Source of the DNA: Lachnospiraceae bacterium UBA3273
GTDB taxonomy: Bacteria; Bacillota; Clostridia; Lachnospirales; Lachnospiraceae
Length of the DNA stretch: 64,000 nt
Assembly (NCBI GenBank): GCA_002362385.1
Contig: DEUB01000046.1
Location: 62,001 to 126,000 of the forward strand
Direction: 5' to 3'
This document shows positions 27,481 through 37,194 of this stretch, in pieces. Made by a program: the position numbers and the translations under genes. The notes beneath the pieces are model-generated. The model searched no databases and had not been told where the DNA came from. It saw nothing but the letters and a program-made list of their open reading frames with translations. Each line of letters opens with the position of its first letter. Within the stretch, counting starts at the first letter, position 1.

Positions 27481-28945
27481 AATAACACTCCAATTTAGTA
27501 TATAAAATCTTTCCTGCGTCATTTTTGGGAATTTCCTTCAAAGCTTTTACATGGATCGCCTTTAAACTGATTGAAAACTTTTCATGCACAAAGCTTTCCA
27601 CCTGCTTTTCTAATTTTTCATCATCAATAAAAAGATACATTGCATCATCTTTTCCTGCCGCTGCACAGTCCAGACCCTCAAAATTATCTTTGATAAGGGT
27701 TCCCACCTCATCCAGATTTATCCTGCTTCCGAATATTTTAAGAAAACGTTTTTTCCTCCCTACAATATAATAAAATCCGTCTTCATCCCTTTTTGCCATA
27801 TCGCCGGTATACAAAACCCCTTGATTTTCATCGGGTTTTATGAGATCCCTGCCTTCTTCGGCATATCCTAAAGTTACATTTTTCCCTCTATACACCAGTT
27901 CTCCTACTACGCCCGGGGCGCTTATCTCTTTCCCATCCACATCTATCAGCGTAAATTTCCCTCCCGGAATTGCAATTCCCATACTCCCGTACTTTTCTAA
28001 GGATTTGTCCGCCGGCAGATATGCCATTCTCGCCGTAGCTTCCGTCTGCCCATACATAACAACAAATTCCCGGCCGGTCTCTTTGGCAAAAGATGCAAAT
28101 TCCTTATGAAGTTGGGGAGAAAGCTTTCCTCCTGCCTGTGTCATTGTTTTTAAACTGGGTAGATCCATCTTAAAAATCCGCAGTTTTTTTAAAATCTCAT
28201 AAGTATAGGGCACCCCTCCAAAGGATGTTGCGCCTTCCTTGACAAAAAAATTCCAAAATTCTCTTTGTAAAGTGCTTTTCTCCGTGAAAAGAACAGTTGC
28301 ACCGACCGCCAGATGACTATTGATAATAGATAAACCATAAGTGTAGTTCATTGGTAAAGTTGTAATGGGTTTTTCTTCAGCGTTCAGTTTTAGATATTCT
28401 ACGATCGAATCCATATTTGACCTGATATTATCATAACTTTGTCTGACAAGCTTAGGACTTCCCGTAGAACCGGATGTGGTCAACAACAATGCCAGTTGGG
28501 GAAACAACTCATAAGACTTATCCCCTTTTGTACGATAAAGGACATATAGATCTGTTTCCCTGTTTTTTGAATTTTCCTCCTCAAATTGCAGGACCGGTTC
28601 TCCCATCCACGTTTCGTCTATCCGGCCTTTTCTCGTATACAAATAGTCAGGACGGTATGTGTTATACAGGTTCCGCAGCTGCTGTTCATCCAAATCCTCC
28701 GAAAGCATGACAGGCACATTTCCGCTATTTATCAAACCCACATAACCTGCCATGGAAGCAATCGTATTGGAAGCAATTAAAAACACCAGCTTTCTATTCC
28801 CGATCGTCTGCCGGATCTTTTCTGCAAAATCATTCAATTCCTCATATGAAATATGATTCCCCTGATCATCTGATCCTGCCATTCTGCCTGCAAATTTATT
28901 GAAGTTCCATATTTTCTTTTCTGATCCGTCAAACAACTGTTCCAT
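27473..28945 (-). CDS. AMP-binding ligase (acyl/amino-acid-ACP loading enzyme)
   Basis: ANL-superfamily enzymes make an acyl-adenylate and load it on CoA or a carrier protein. The 490-residue protein has the P-loop LLTTSGSTGSPKL near 155, MYGQTEATARM near 297, LYTGDMAKRDEDG near 380, GRKKRFLKIFGSR, and the C-terminal catalytic Lys in NDAGKILY near 479. It lies downstream of the acyl carrier protein gene, so loading that carrier is its likely job. The ribosome site is weak: the 160-bp leader ends without a clear AGGAGG. Substrate choice cannot be read from sequence alone. Confidence 0.88.
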   Translation of the reverse strand: MEQLFDGSEKKIWNFNKFAGRMAGSDDQGNHISYEELNDFAEKIRQTIGNRKLVFLIASNTIASMAGYVGLINSGNVPVMLSEDLDEQQLRNLYNTYRPDYLYTRKGRIDETWMGEPVLQFEEENSKNRETDLYVLYRTKGDKSYELFPQLALLLTTSGSTGSPKLVRQSYDNIRSNMDSIVEYLKLNAEEKPITTLPMNYTYGLSIINSHLAVGATVLFTEKSTLQREFWNFFVKEGATSFGGVPYTYEILKKLRIFKMDLPSLKTMTQAGGKLSPQLHKEFASFAKETGREFVVMYGQTEATARMAYLPADKSLEKYGSMGIAIPGGKFTLIDVDGKEISAPGVVGELVYRGKNVTLGYAEEGRDLIKPDENQGVLYTGDMAKRDEDGFYYIVGRKKRFLKIFGSRINLDEVGTLIKDNFEGLDCAAAGKDDAMYLFIDDEKLEKQVESFVHEKFSISLKAIHVKALKEIPKNDAGKILYTKLECYYD

Positions 28946-28984
28946 TTATGCCATACCCGCTTCCCTGAAATATGTGAATAAGAC

Positions 28985-29036
28985 AAGGTGTGCCGAAATG
29001 CTCCTTTCCGGTCTGAAAGAACTTACGACACACCTT
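28985..29036 (-). promoter_or_regulatory. Intercistronic inverted repeat in the leader of the AMP ligase
   Basis: AAGGTGTG (28985-28992) pairs exactly with CACACCTT (29029-29036), with a CG/CG extension inward and a possible inner hairpin. No T-run follows on the minus strand, so this is not a normal terminator. It may stabilise an mRNA end, be a processing site, or bind a regulator. Confidence 0.45.
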
Positions 29037-29105
29037 ATACATTAATCAATTTCATTCAATATTCTTACTGTTTGATACTTCCTGCCGTTTTGCGATTTTA
29101 CCATT

Positions 29106-29342
29106 TTATATTTCTACATCATATTTCTTTAAAATTTCAATTCCTTTTTCATAAGAGCTGAAATCCACGATATCGTCTGTATCCATCATTATCTCGAACG
29201 CATCCTCTATACAGGCAACAAGGGACATATGTCCTACAGAATCCCATTCAGGAATGGCTTGATATTCCAATCCTACGACCTTATCTTCTGCAATTTCCAG
29301 CCCTTCAACAAATGCATTGATATACTTTTCCCTGTTTGTCAT
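29106..29342 (-). CDS. Acyl carrier protein
   Basis: This 78-residue acidic carrier has the phosphopantetheine attachment motif PEWDSVGHMSL, with Ser35 as the modified residue, followed by DDIVDF near the helix that contacts partner enzymes. An upstream ATG would add five residues, but the ATG at 29342 has GGAGAG 7-9 nt upstream. It lacks the DSLDTVE core of FabC-type fatty acid ACP, which points to a dedicated carrier like those in D-alanine or amino-acid loading systems. It follows the ArnC-like gene and precedes the AMP ligase. Confidence 0.9.
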   Translation of the reverse strand: MTNREKYINAFVEGLEIAEDKVVGLEYQAIPEWDSVGHMSLVACIEDAFEIMMDTDDIVDFSSYEKGIEILKKYDVEI

Positions 29343-29429
29343 AACTTCACTCTCCATTTTATCTTAAATTCTGCAAATGCATCATTTATATTCTACCAAT
29401 ATTTCATTTCCTTTTCAATGTCTTTTGAA

Positions 29430-30377
29430 TCAATCGTTTTTTGTCCGGCTGCTGACTTCCCGGATCACATACTGCGGGGAATTATTGATACATATGTATA
29501 TCCGCCCGATATATTCGCCGATAAGCCCTAACATTACCATAATAATGCCGCCAACGATTAGGGTAATGGATATAAGGGAACTCCACCCTTCTACTACGGT
29601 AGGTGTACACAGCCGCCGGATAATCGTGTAAATTGCATACACAAACCCCAACATTGCCATCCCCACTCCTACAAATGTTCCTAATTCCAAAGGCTTTACC
29701 GAAAAGGCCGTGAATCCGTTAAGCCATAACGATATCAGAGATTTTAAATTATATCCTGATTTCCCCGCTATTCTTTCCCTGTGCGGAATGGATACAACGC
29801 CAATATTCCTTGTTGTTCTGAGAATAAGACCTGAGATATACGGATAAGAATGATTATACCTGATAATCTCACGAATTACAAATTCTCTGGCGACAAAATA
29901 ACTGCTTCCTTTTCTGTCATCTTTAATATCGAACATATAATCCGACATTTTCTTTGCAAAGTTCGATCCCCATCTTCTAAAAGCATTTTGACGGTTTTCC
30001 GGATAAGAAGCATATACGACATCATATCCCTTCTCCAGTTCATCTATTAAGAGAAATACTTTATCTGCAGGCGTCTGTCCATCATCATCCAAAGATACTA
30101 TAACATTACCCGTACAATGGTTATACCCGGCCATTAACGCCGCATGCTGCCCGAAATTCTTTGCCAGATTGATTCCCATAATATGCCCGTCTTCTTCAGC
30201 CCGCTTCTTTATTACCTGCCAGACATTGTCAGGAGAGCCGTCATTAACCAAAACAATTTCATAATCCAGTTCCCTTCTTTGGGCCATTGTCCGTTCAATC
30301 TCGTCCACAACGATCAATACCGTTTTTTCAGAACGATAACAGGGAATCACAAAGGATATTTTATTAAGCTTATTCAT
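29430..30377 (-). CDS. ArnC/DPM1-like polyprenyl-phosphate glycosyltransferase (GT2)
   Basis: These enzymes transfer a sugar from a nucleotide to undecaprenyl phosphate on the inner membrane face. Residues 1-230 are a GT2 domain with SFVIPCYRSE, VLVNDGSPDN, the metal-binding SLDDDGQTP, and RKGSSYFVAREFV. Two C-terminal membrane helices (about 235-257 and 270-295) match ArnC and GtrB. A GTG three codons upstream (30386) is a possible start. As first gene of the cluster it has its own promoter. It shows that the pathway product, or a companion sugar, is put on a lipid carrier. Confidence 0.92.
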   Translation of the reverse strand: MNKLNKISFVIPCYRSEKTVLIVVDEIERTMAQRRELDYEIVLVNDGSPDNVWQVIKKRAEEDGHIMGINLAKNFGQHAALMAGYNHCTGNVIVSLDDDGQTPADKVFLLIDELEKGYDVVYASYPENRQNAFRRWGSNFAKKMSDYMFDIKDDRKGSSYFVAREFVIREIIRYNHSYPYISGLILRTTRNIGVVSIPHRERIAGKSGYNLKSLISLWLNGFTAFSVKPLELGTFVGVGMAMLGFVYAIYTIIRRLCTPTVVEGWSSLISITLIVGGIIMVMLGLIGEYIGRIYICINNSPQYVIREVSSRTKND

Positions 30378-30438
30378 GTCCTGCACCAGCTTCCTTTAAT
30401 CATTTCATTTTATCTCTTTCTTTCCAGCCGTTTTTGCT

Positions 30439-30467
30439 ATTATACCACATAGACGTAAAAATGATAA
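30439..30467 (-). promoter_or_regulatory. Probable promoter of the Lux-type glycan cluster
   Basis: On the minus strand, TTATCA (30462-30467) and a perfect TATAAT (30439-30444) are 17 bp apart, with a TG one base upstream of the -10. They lie between the hemW stop and the ArnC-like start, about 55-90 bp ahead of the gene. Confidence 0.65.
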
Positions 30468-30482
30468 GTACATGGAAATGAT

Positions 30483-31637
30483 TCACAAAAACCGTTCGAA
30501 CACATAATTGCTCACATCCATGCCAAAATCCGTCAGATACACCCTGTCCCCTTCTTCATCCACCAAAAGAAGGCCTTCCTTCTCAAGTTTTATGAGCTCT
30601 CTGCCATATATGTCAAATAATCCCTTCCCAAAGCATTTAAAAAAGCCTTTTATGGAAACACCCCGGCTCATTCTAAGCCCCAGATACATGTATTCTGCCA
30701 TTTCATCCTGCCGGGATAGTGCATAAAACTCATCAAACCGGTCCTCATGAACGATATTTCCATCCTCTTTTTCCCAATTCTGCAAGTATTCCTTCAAATT
30801 TGTTCCGTTTTTAAAACGTTTTCCTTCCATAAAAGAAGAGGCCCCCAGACCCGTGCCCAGATAGGGGACCCTTTTCCAATAACCGCTGTTATGCTTTGAT
30901 TCAAAGCCGGGCTTTGCATAATTGGAGATCTCATATCTTTCATATCCCGCCTCTTTTAACACTTTTTTTGTTAAATGATACATTTCCCGATCCGTTTCTT
31001 CATCCGGCAACAGTTCCGGATGGTTTACATAAGTATTATAAAAGGGCGTCCCTTCTTCCAGGATCAGGCTGTAGGCGGAAATATGCTCCGGCTTTAACCT
31101 CATTACCTTTTGAAGACTGTCTTGATAATCTCCCACGCTCTGCCCCGGCAGGGCGGAGATCAGATCCACATTTATATTATCAAAACCTGCTTCCCGGGCC
31201 TTACCAAAAACCTCCAAAAAATCTTCATAGCTATGGATCCTGCCAAGCAGCCTTAATTCTTCATTATGGGCAGACTGCAGACCGATGCTCAAACGGTTAA
31301 CTCCACCTTTGTGCAGTTCTTTTAATCCTTCCCCGTCAATGGTGGCAGGATTCAATTCGACGGTTATCTCGCATCCGTCTTTGACCTGAAAACACTTTTT
31401 TATACAGTCCAAAATGTGTATCAGGTTTCGGGCGCCGATTACCGTAGGCGTTCCCCCGCCAAAATAAACGGTTTCCAAGATCCTATCCTTTTTTTCCATA
31501 TGCCGGCCGTAATATGCGATCTCGCCCATCAGAGCCTTAACATACCGCTCCCTTGTCTCTTCGTCGGCAGTCATGGACAAAAAATCACAATACTTGCATT
31601 TCCTGACGCAGAAAGGTATATGAATATATAATTCCAT
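30483..31637 (-). CDS. hemW: Radical SAM heme chaperone HemW
   Basis: HemW is a radical SAM protein, once annotated as oxygen-independent coproporphyrinogen oxidase, that delivers heme to target proteins. The 384-residue protein has IHIPFCVRKCKYCDF (cluster Cys 10, 14 and 17), ETVYFGGGTPT near 57, and a C-terminal HemW-type domain. It lacks the extra N-terminal region of HemN. In most Firmicutes it lies directly beside lepA, as here with a 68-bp gap. Confidence 0.93.
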   Translation of the reverse strand: MELYIHIPFCVRKCKYCDFLSMTADEETRERYVKALMGEIAYYGRHMEKKDRILETVYFGGGTPTVIGARNLIHILDCIKKCFQVKDGCEITVELNPATIDGEGLKELHKGGVNRLSIGLQSAHNEELRLLGRIHSYEDFLEVFGKAREAGFDNINVDLISALPGQSVGDYQDSLQKVMRLKPEHISAYSLILEEGTPFYNTYVNHPELLPDEETDREMYHLTKKVLKEAGYERYEISNYAKPGFESKHNSGYWKRVPYLGTGLGASSFMEGKRFKNGTNLKEYLQNWEKEDGNIVHEDRFDEFYALSRQDEMAEYMYLGLRMSRGVSIKGFFKCFGKGLFDIYGRELIKLEKEGLLLVDEEGDRVYLTDFGMDVSNYVFERFL

Positions 31638-31705
31638 TTTTACGATACCCGCTGTTTTTCAAATTTACCGTTCCGTTTATACATTCTGTCTTCCCCGCCT
31701 TTACA

Positions 31706-33523
31706 TCATTTCCTATCATCCAGCTTCAACACGCTCATAAACGCCGACTGGGGAATCTCTACATTGCCGATCTGGCGCATGCGCTTTTTGCCTTCCTTCT
31801 GCTTCTCCAAAAGCTTCTTTTTACGGGTAATATCGCCGCCGTAGCATTTTGCCAGAACGTCCTTGCGCATGGCTTTTACGGTTTCCCTGGCAATTACCTT
31901 GCCGCCTACCGCTGCCTGGATGGGGATTTCAAACAGATGCCTGGGAATTTCATCCTTCAGCTTTTCGCACATCTTCCTTCCCCTGTCATAAGCGCTGTCC
32001 TTATGGACGATAAAAGATAATGCGTCCACCTCTTCCTTGTTGATGAGAATATCCAGCTTTACCAGCTCCGACTGCTCATAACCCTTTAACTCATAATCAA
32101 AGGAAGCATAGCCCCTGGAACGGGATTTTAAAGCGTCAAAAAAGTCGTAAATGATCTCATTTAAGGGAAGCTCATATCTAAGCAGCGCCCTTGTTTCCTC
32201 CATATATTCCATACCTAGATAGACGCCCCGTCTCTCCTGGCACAGTTCCATGATCGAGCCTATAAATTCCGTAGTGACCATGATCTCCGACGTTACGATA
32301 GGCTCCTCCATATAGTCGATCTCCGCCGGATCGGGAAGGTTGCTGGGATTGGTCAGCTCTATAACCTCTCCGTTTGTCTTGTGTACCTTATAAATAACGC
32401 CCGGAGCAGTGGTCACAAGGTCTAAATTGTACTCCCGTTCCAGCCTTTCCTGAATGATCTCCAGATGAAGCAGTCCCAAAAAGCCGCAACGGAAACCGAA
32501 ACCCAGGGCCACTGAGGTTTCCGGCTCATAGTTTAAGGAAGCATCGTTTAACTGCAGCTTTTCCAGAGCGTCCCGCAGATCGGGATACTTCGCCCCGTCC
32601 GCCGGATACATGCCGCAGTATACCATGGAATTTACCTTCTTATATCCCGGAAGAGGTTTTTCACAGGGGTTGTCCACATCCGTAACCGTATCGCCTACCG
32701 CCGTATCCTTTACATTCTTGATGGAAGCGGTAATATAACCTACCATACCGGCCGCCAGTTCTTCACAGGGAATAAACTGTCCTGCGCCGAAATATCCCAC
32801 CTCTACGACCTCCGCCGAAGCGCCGGTCGCCATCATTTTAATTTTAGTGCCCTTTCTAACCCTGCCCTCCATCAGACGGCAGAATATGATCACGCCTTTG
32901 TAGGAATCATACAGGGAATCAAAGATCAGCGCCGATAAGGGTGCGTCGGGATCCCCTTTGGGGGCGGGGATCTTTTCCACGATCTGCTCTAAAACATCTT
33001 CTATACCGATACCGTTTTTTGCCGAGATCAGGGGTGCGTCCTGGGCTTCTATACCGATCACATCTTCGATCTCATCCTTTACCCTGTCCGGCTCCGCACT
33101 GGGCAAATCGATCTTATTGATAACCGGAAACACATCCAGATCATGGTCTAAGGCAAGGTACACATTGGCTAAGGTCTGGGCTTCTATACCCTGGGCCGCG
33201 TCAACTACCAGAATGGCCCCGTCGCAGGCTGCAAGGGCACGGCTCACTTCATAGTTGAAGTCCACATGACCGGGAGTATCGATCAGATTGAAAATATATT
33301 CCTCCCCGTCCTTTGCCTTATATACGATACGTACCGTCTGGGCCTTGATGGTAATGCCCCTTTCCCTTTCCAGTTCCATATTGTCAAGGACCTGGGCCTG
33401 CATTTCACGGCTTGTTAAAAGTCCTGTCTTTTCTATTATCCTGTCCGCAAGAGTGGATTTCCCGTGGTCGATATGGGCCACAATGCAAAAATTGCGGATT
33501 TTACTTTGGTCATACTGCTGCAT
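31706..33523 (-). CDS. lepA: Elongation factor 4 (LepA), translational GTPase
   Basis: LepA binds ribosomes and can back-translocate stalled elongation complexes. The 605-residue protein is full length. It has G1 AHIDHGKST, G3 DTPGH, G4 NKIDLPSA, and the LepA C-terminal domain with the conserved YGGDITRKKKLLEKQKEGKKRM stretch (shown here only by its ends YGGD and GKKRM). The start has GGAGG 7-9 nt upstream. It is a housekeeping gene with no oddities. Confidence 0.97.
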   Translation of the reverse strand: MQQYDQSKIRNFCIVAHIDHGKSTLADRIIEKTGLLTSREMQAQVLDNMELERERGITIKAQTVRIVYKAKDGEEYIFNLIDTPGHVDFNYEVSRALAACDGAILVVDAAQGIEAQTLANVYLALDHDLDVFPVINKIDLPSAEPDRVKDEIEDVIGIEAQDAPLISAKNGIGIEDVLEQIVEKIPAPKGDPDAPLSALIFDSLYDSYKGVIIFCRLMEGRVRKGTKIKMMATGASAEVVEVGYFGAGQFIPCEELAAGMVGYITASIKNVKDTAVGDTVTDVDNPCEKPLPGYKKVNSMVYCGMYPADGAKYPDLRDALEKLQLNDASLNYEPETSVALGFGFRCGFLGLLHLEIIQERLEREYNLDLVTTAPGVIYKVHKTNGEVIELTNPSNLPDPAEIDYMEEPIVTSEIMVTTEFIGSIMELCQERRGVYLGMEYMEETRALLRYELPLNEIIYDFFDALKSRSRGYASFDYELKGYEQSELVKLDILINKEEVDALSFIVHKDSAYDRGRKMCEKLKDEIPRHLFEIPIQAAVGGKVIARETVKAMRKDVLAKCYGGDITRKKKLLEKQKEGKKRMRQIGNVEIPQSAFMSVLKLDDRK

Positions 33524-33667
33524 GGAATTTCCTCCGTTTTTTCTACTGTGTAAGAGTATAACAAAATTCTATATGCATGGCAACTTTACTTTCTTCTACT
33601 CTCCTGCCGGTTTTTCTTCGAAAGTTTAACATCTGAAATCCATAACAATTGGATGCTATTTCAAACT

Positions 33668-34315
33668 TTATTCTTCAGAAAGCTTGATCTCTTCATCACA
33701 GAGCCCTGCAATTTCTGCCGAGTGGGTAACGATTATAACGTATTTATTTTTTACATGAGCTATTTCCTTTAAAATATTGAAAATTTCAACAGCAGTCAGA
33801 GAATCCAGATTTCCTGTAGGTTCATCCGCCAGTATGATCTCCGCATCCTTAGCTATGGCACAGGCAATAGCCACCCTCTGCTGCTCTCCGCCGGAAAGAC
33901 ATTGAATATTCCTGTCCGCTTTTTTTTTCGTTATCCCAAGAGAATCCAAAAGCCGGTAAATATCTGTCTCTTTTTTAGAATGCGCAATATCTTTAGATAC
34001 CTTTACGTTTTGTACCGCCGACATATAATCTAACAGATTAAAATGCTGGAATACAAACCCTACATACTCTGAACGATACTTTTTTAAACCAATGTGCTCT
34101 ATACTCATCCCTTCATAGAGAATTTCTCCTCCATCAGGTCTTTCCAGGCCTCCCAAAAGTGAAAGAAGCGTCGTCTTTCCTGTTCCGGAGCGTCCCGTGA
34201 TACCATAAACCTTTCCCCGCTTAAAAACCAGATTCATATTATCAATAATCACATTCTTTGATTTTTTATTCCCGTATCCAAAATTAAGATTTTTTACTAT
34301 CAGTTTATTTTCCAT
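33668..34315 (-). CDS. ABC transporter ATP-binding protein (MacB/LolD type)
   Basis: This is the 215-residue ATPase of an FtsX-type ABC transporter. It has Walker A TGRSGTGKTT near 38, a Q-loop in VFQHFNLLDY, the signature LSGGEQQRVAI, and Walker B EIILADEPTGNLDS followed by the switch His in VTHSAE. It lies 13 bp after the 421-residue permease. Transporters of this group move peptides, lipoproteins or antibiotics; the cargo here is unknown. The three-gene unit looks more AT-rich than lepA next to it. Confidence 0.92.
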   Translation of the reverse strand: MENKLIVKNLNFGYGNKKSKNVIIDNMNLVFKRGKVYGITGRSGTGKTTLLSLLGGLERPDGGEILYEGMSIEHIGLKKYRSEYVGFVFQHFNLLDYMSAVQNVKVSKDIAHSKKETDIYRLLDSLGITKKKADRNIQCLSGGEQQRVAIACAIAKDAEIILADEPTGNLDSLTAVEIFNILKEIAHVKNKYVIIVTHSAEIAGLCDEEIKLSEE

Positions 34316-34328
34316 ACATTTTCCTCCC

Positions 34329-35594
34329 CTACATTGCTCTTGCTTTAACCCTCTTTAGATACAATAATGTTACAGGCATTCCGAGCATAACTGTCAGAAC
34401 TTCTCCACTTAATACAAATGTGATGCTATTTATATTTAAAATATCTTTAAGGGACTGAACCTGAATGTCCTGATAGTGAAATCCGGAGCCAAAACAGCTG
34501 TATATTATTGCGCATAAAATCAAACTGAAAATTATACCAACAACCGCCGGTATCAATGTCTCAACCAATATTGTTCCTGCTATTTTCCCTTTCCCGGCTC
34601 CCCTGGATAAAAGAATTTGAAACTCTCTTTGTCTGGTCATATTTTGGTATATCATATACAAATAAATAATTAATAATGCTGAAAGAAAAAGGGTGGCGAT
34701 CGTAATTCTCAAATACTGCTGCATTCCTGAAAGAACGCTGCTTTTTTCCACATATTCATAATTGTTTGTAATGACTCTGGCATTTTTAATGCTTACAGAT
34801 TCACTATCTGCTATTTTATTCAACAGTAAATCTGCTAAAGCCGCTTTTTCCAACCGAATTACTGCTTCACAAAATAATCGGTCCCCTTCAAATTTTTTAA
34901 AAGTTTCTATAGGTATGATAATTCTGTTTTCATGATTGCTCCTAGCCGCATCCGATCCGTTTTCCTCTGCAGAAAAGATACCTTTTACCGTAAATTCCAT
35001 TGCATCGGAAGAGTTTTCCGGAATAATCCGTATTTTACTGCCCACATTCAAGTGATTTCTTTTGGCTATCCCCTGACTGATCAACGCAACCCTGGCATCT
35101 GCATCCAACTCCGATATATGCTCCCCTTCGGATAATTGATAAATATCATTTGCAAACCAATTATAACCCGCACTGTTTTGTACTCCCATGAAAGCCACAT
35201 CCGGAATCTCTTCTGCATCAGCATATGTTCCCGCTGCCAATTGTATTGTTATACCCATTTCCGATTCTTTTTTTACCTCAAACGAATCCGCAAAACCAAA
35301 GGCTATTGCCATTTTATTGGTAAAGGCTTCGTTTTCCGTTTCGATCAATCCGTTAAGTTCCTGCTCACTAAACCCATATCCTTCCTCCGCTTTCCCATAA
35401 CTGGTTTCCATACAGCGGATAATTACCTCTCCCGAAATTATTTCATCATATTCCGACTGCCTTTTTTGAGTCAATTGATAAAGCCCTGACAAAATCAACA
35501 AAAGAACTGACAGCAGCAAAAACAACATGGACAAAAGAGCCGTATTCCACGGTCTGCACCGCATTCTGATAAAGGCTGTTTCCCACACTTTCAT
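34329..35594 (-). CDS. FtsX/MacB-type ABC transporter permease (421 aa)
   Basis: The protein has the standard MacB-like layout. There is one N-terminal membrane helix (about 16-40), an extracytoplasmic domain of about 240 residues (MacB periplasmic core type, with GVQNSAGYNWFANDIYQ), and three helices near 285-310, 330-355 and 385-410. The start has AAAGGAG 8 nt upstream. It pairs with the larger permease 5 bp upstream to make a heterodimer. Confidence 0.85.
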   Translation of the reverse strand: MKVWETAFIRMRCRPWNTALLSMLFLLLSVLLLILSGLYQLTQKRQSEYDEIISGEVIIRCMETSYGKAEEGYGFSEQELNGLIETENEAFTNKMAIAFGFADSFEVKKESEMGITIQLAAGTYADAEEIPDVAFMGVQNSAGYNWFANDIYQLSEGEHISELDADARVALISQGIAKRNHLNVGSKIRIIPENSSDAMEFTVKGIFSAEENGSDAARSNHENRIIIPIETFKKFEGDRLFCEAVIRLEKAALADLLLNKIADSESVSIKNARVITNNYEYVEKSSVLSGMQQYLRITIATLFLSALLIIYLYMIYQNMTRQREFQILLSRGAGKGKIAGTILVETLIPAVVGIIFSLILCAIIYSCFGSGFHYQDIQVQSLKDILNINSITFVLSGEVLTVMLGMPVTLLYLKRVKARAM

Positions 35595-35598
35595 ACTA

Positions 35599-37047
35599 TC
35601 AGCTCCTTTCCATAAAAGAGTCCGGACGGATCGAATTTCCCCGGATATATAAAACCGTTTCTAATGCCAGAACACCCGGAATTGCTGCATATAAAACAAG
35701 TATCAGGATCATTCCGCTTCGAACATCCACATAAAGAGGAATATTCTGATTCAAATTTCTGATGCCTGCCGAATAGCTGCGGAGTCCCTCCGAAATATCA
35801 ACCATATCCCCCGCCAATTCCTCTTTATCCTTATATTCCTGTAAATACGTATCATACAATCTGACATACGGTTTCATTATCCGGTCATTAATTGGTTTTC
35901 TTATACACATAGACAGTCCGGCAGCCAATAGGCTGCTTATTATGATAAGCGGCAGATATTCCGCTAAGGTCTGCAGCACGATTCTTGATTTACTTTCTCC
36001 GCGGCTTCTTAAAATGTAATACTCATAAGATTTTTTATAAATGAGCAGCGCCCCAATCAAAGAAATAAGTACAAACATTACAATTCCTATAATCAACATA
36101 ATAGAAAAGGATAAGCGTCTTACCTCCTCCAAAGGCTTGCTGACAGATGTTACCCAATTCTCATCCCACTGATATCGTGCGACAGAAGGTATTCCGTTAG
36201 GGTCGTTATTTCCCTCCGGCAGGGCGGACTCTAACCGTCTGATTACTTCCGGAATTTCATAACTGTTTTCGGCATAGACATATAAAATTTCCGGATAGTC
36301 CCGATAATTATCCAACAAAAAGGTTTCCGGCACCATAATGTAATTTGCCGGATAGCTGCCCAATTGTTCTATACCCTGTTCCAAATCCGGACATGAAAAA
36401 ATACCTGCGATTTCCAATTCTATTTCTGCACTGCTCATTCCCATGCTGATTCGGAATTCATCCAGGGATATTACAACTGTATCTCCTATCTTTAAACCAT
36501 TTGTATCTGCAAGCTGCTCTGAAATCAAAGCGACTTTCTTTCCTTTGTCAGCTTCCGTAATGGGCGCTCCTTTGACCAATTCAAAACCGCTTCCCGTAAA
36601 AAAAAGCATTTTCTCAGAATCGGTCATGGCATATACGCTGCAGTTCGTCTCTGCGTTATTAATTCCGAAAGCCCCAACTGCCGCTTCATATTCCTGTCTA
36701 TACGCTTCATATGCTTCCAAATCCTCAATATACGGAGAAACATTTTTTAAAACAAATGAAGCCGTCGAAATAACATTCACACCATTTATGAAATCCATTG
36801 ATCTGATTTCGGAAATCTCTTTTTCAGTAAAGAAAGCCGGCGTTTCTTCTTCGTTCTGCATGACTTTTGAAACAGCAATAGAGTTTCCAAGATATTTTTG
36901 AAGGCATCCTATTTGATTTTCAGAAGAAACCCATGTCAGAAACACAACAATAAAGGCGGTAAACAAACATGTAAAAATCAACGTCACAATCACTGTCCGT
37001 TTCCAGTAATAACGAATTGATACTGCTGCCCTTTGAATGATCCCCAT
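35599..37047 (-). CDS. FtsX/MacB-type ABC transporter permease (482 aa)
   Basis: This is the first gene of the three-gene ABC unit. It has an N-terminal helix (about 15-37), a long extracytoplasmic domain (about 40-320), and three membrane helices near 325, 375 and 450. The ATG at 37047 has GGGAGG 8 nt upstream and replaces a longer frame that starts at 37065. No two-component genes or immunity genes are adjacent, so I cannot say what it exports or senses. Confidence 0.83.
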   Translation of the reverse strand: MGIIQRAAVSIRYYWKRTVIVTLIFTCLFTAFIVVFLTWVSSENQIGCLQKYLGNSIAVSKVMQNEEETPAFFTEKEISEIRSMDFINGVNVISTASFVLKNVSPYIEDLEAYEAYRQEYEAAVGAFGINNAETNCSVYAMTDSEKMLFFTGSGFELVKGAPITEADKGKKVALISEQLADTNGLKIGDTVVISLDEFRISMGMSSAEIELEIAGIFSCPDLEQGIEQLGSYPANYIMVPETFLLDNYRDYPEILYVYAENSYEIPEVIRRLESALPEGNNDPNGIPSVARYQWDENWVTSVSKPLEEVRRLSFSIMLIIGIVMFVLISLIGALLIYKKSYEYYILRSRGESKSRIVLQTLAEYLPLIIISSLLAAGLSMCIRKPINDRIMKPYVRLYDTYLQEYKDKEELAGDMVDISEGLRSYSAGIRNLNQNIPLYVDVRSGMILILVLYAAIPGVLALETVLYIRGNSIRPDSFMERS

Positions 37048-37194
37048 AACTAATTCCTCCCACATAAACCGGCATCATGGAATACATTTAAACTTCTCTT
37101 CCAGCTTTTCTTACTGATGATAAGCAGAATTTATAAATATTATATCAAAAAAAATCCTCTTTTTCTTAAATAATAGGAAATAAATTATGCCTTT

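Noticed and set aside
19484..29342. Bioluminescence (lux) operon
   Set aside because: LuxC and LuxE homologues are present, but there are no luxA, luxB or luxD genes; the context is glycan synthesis.
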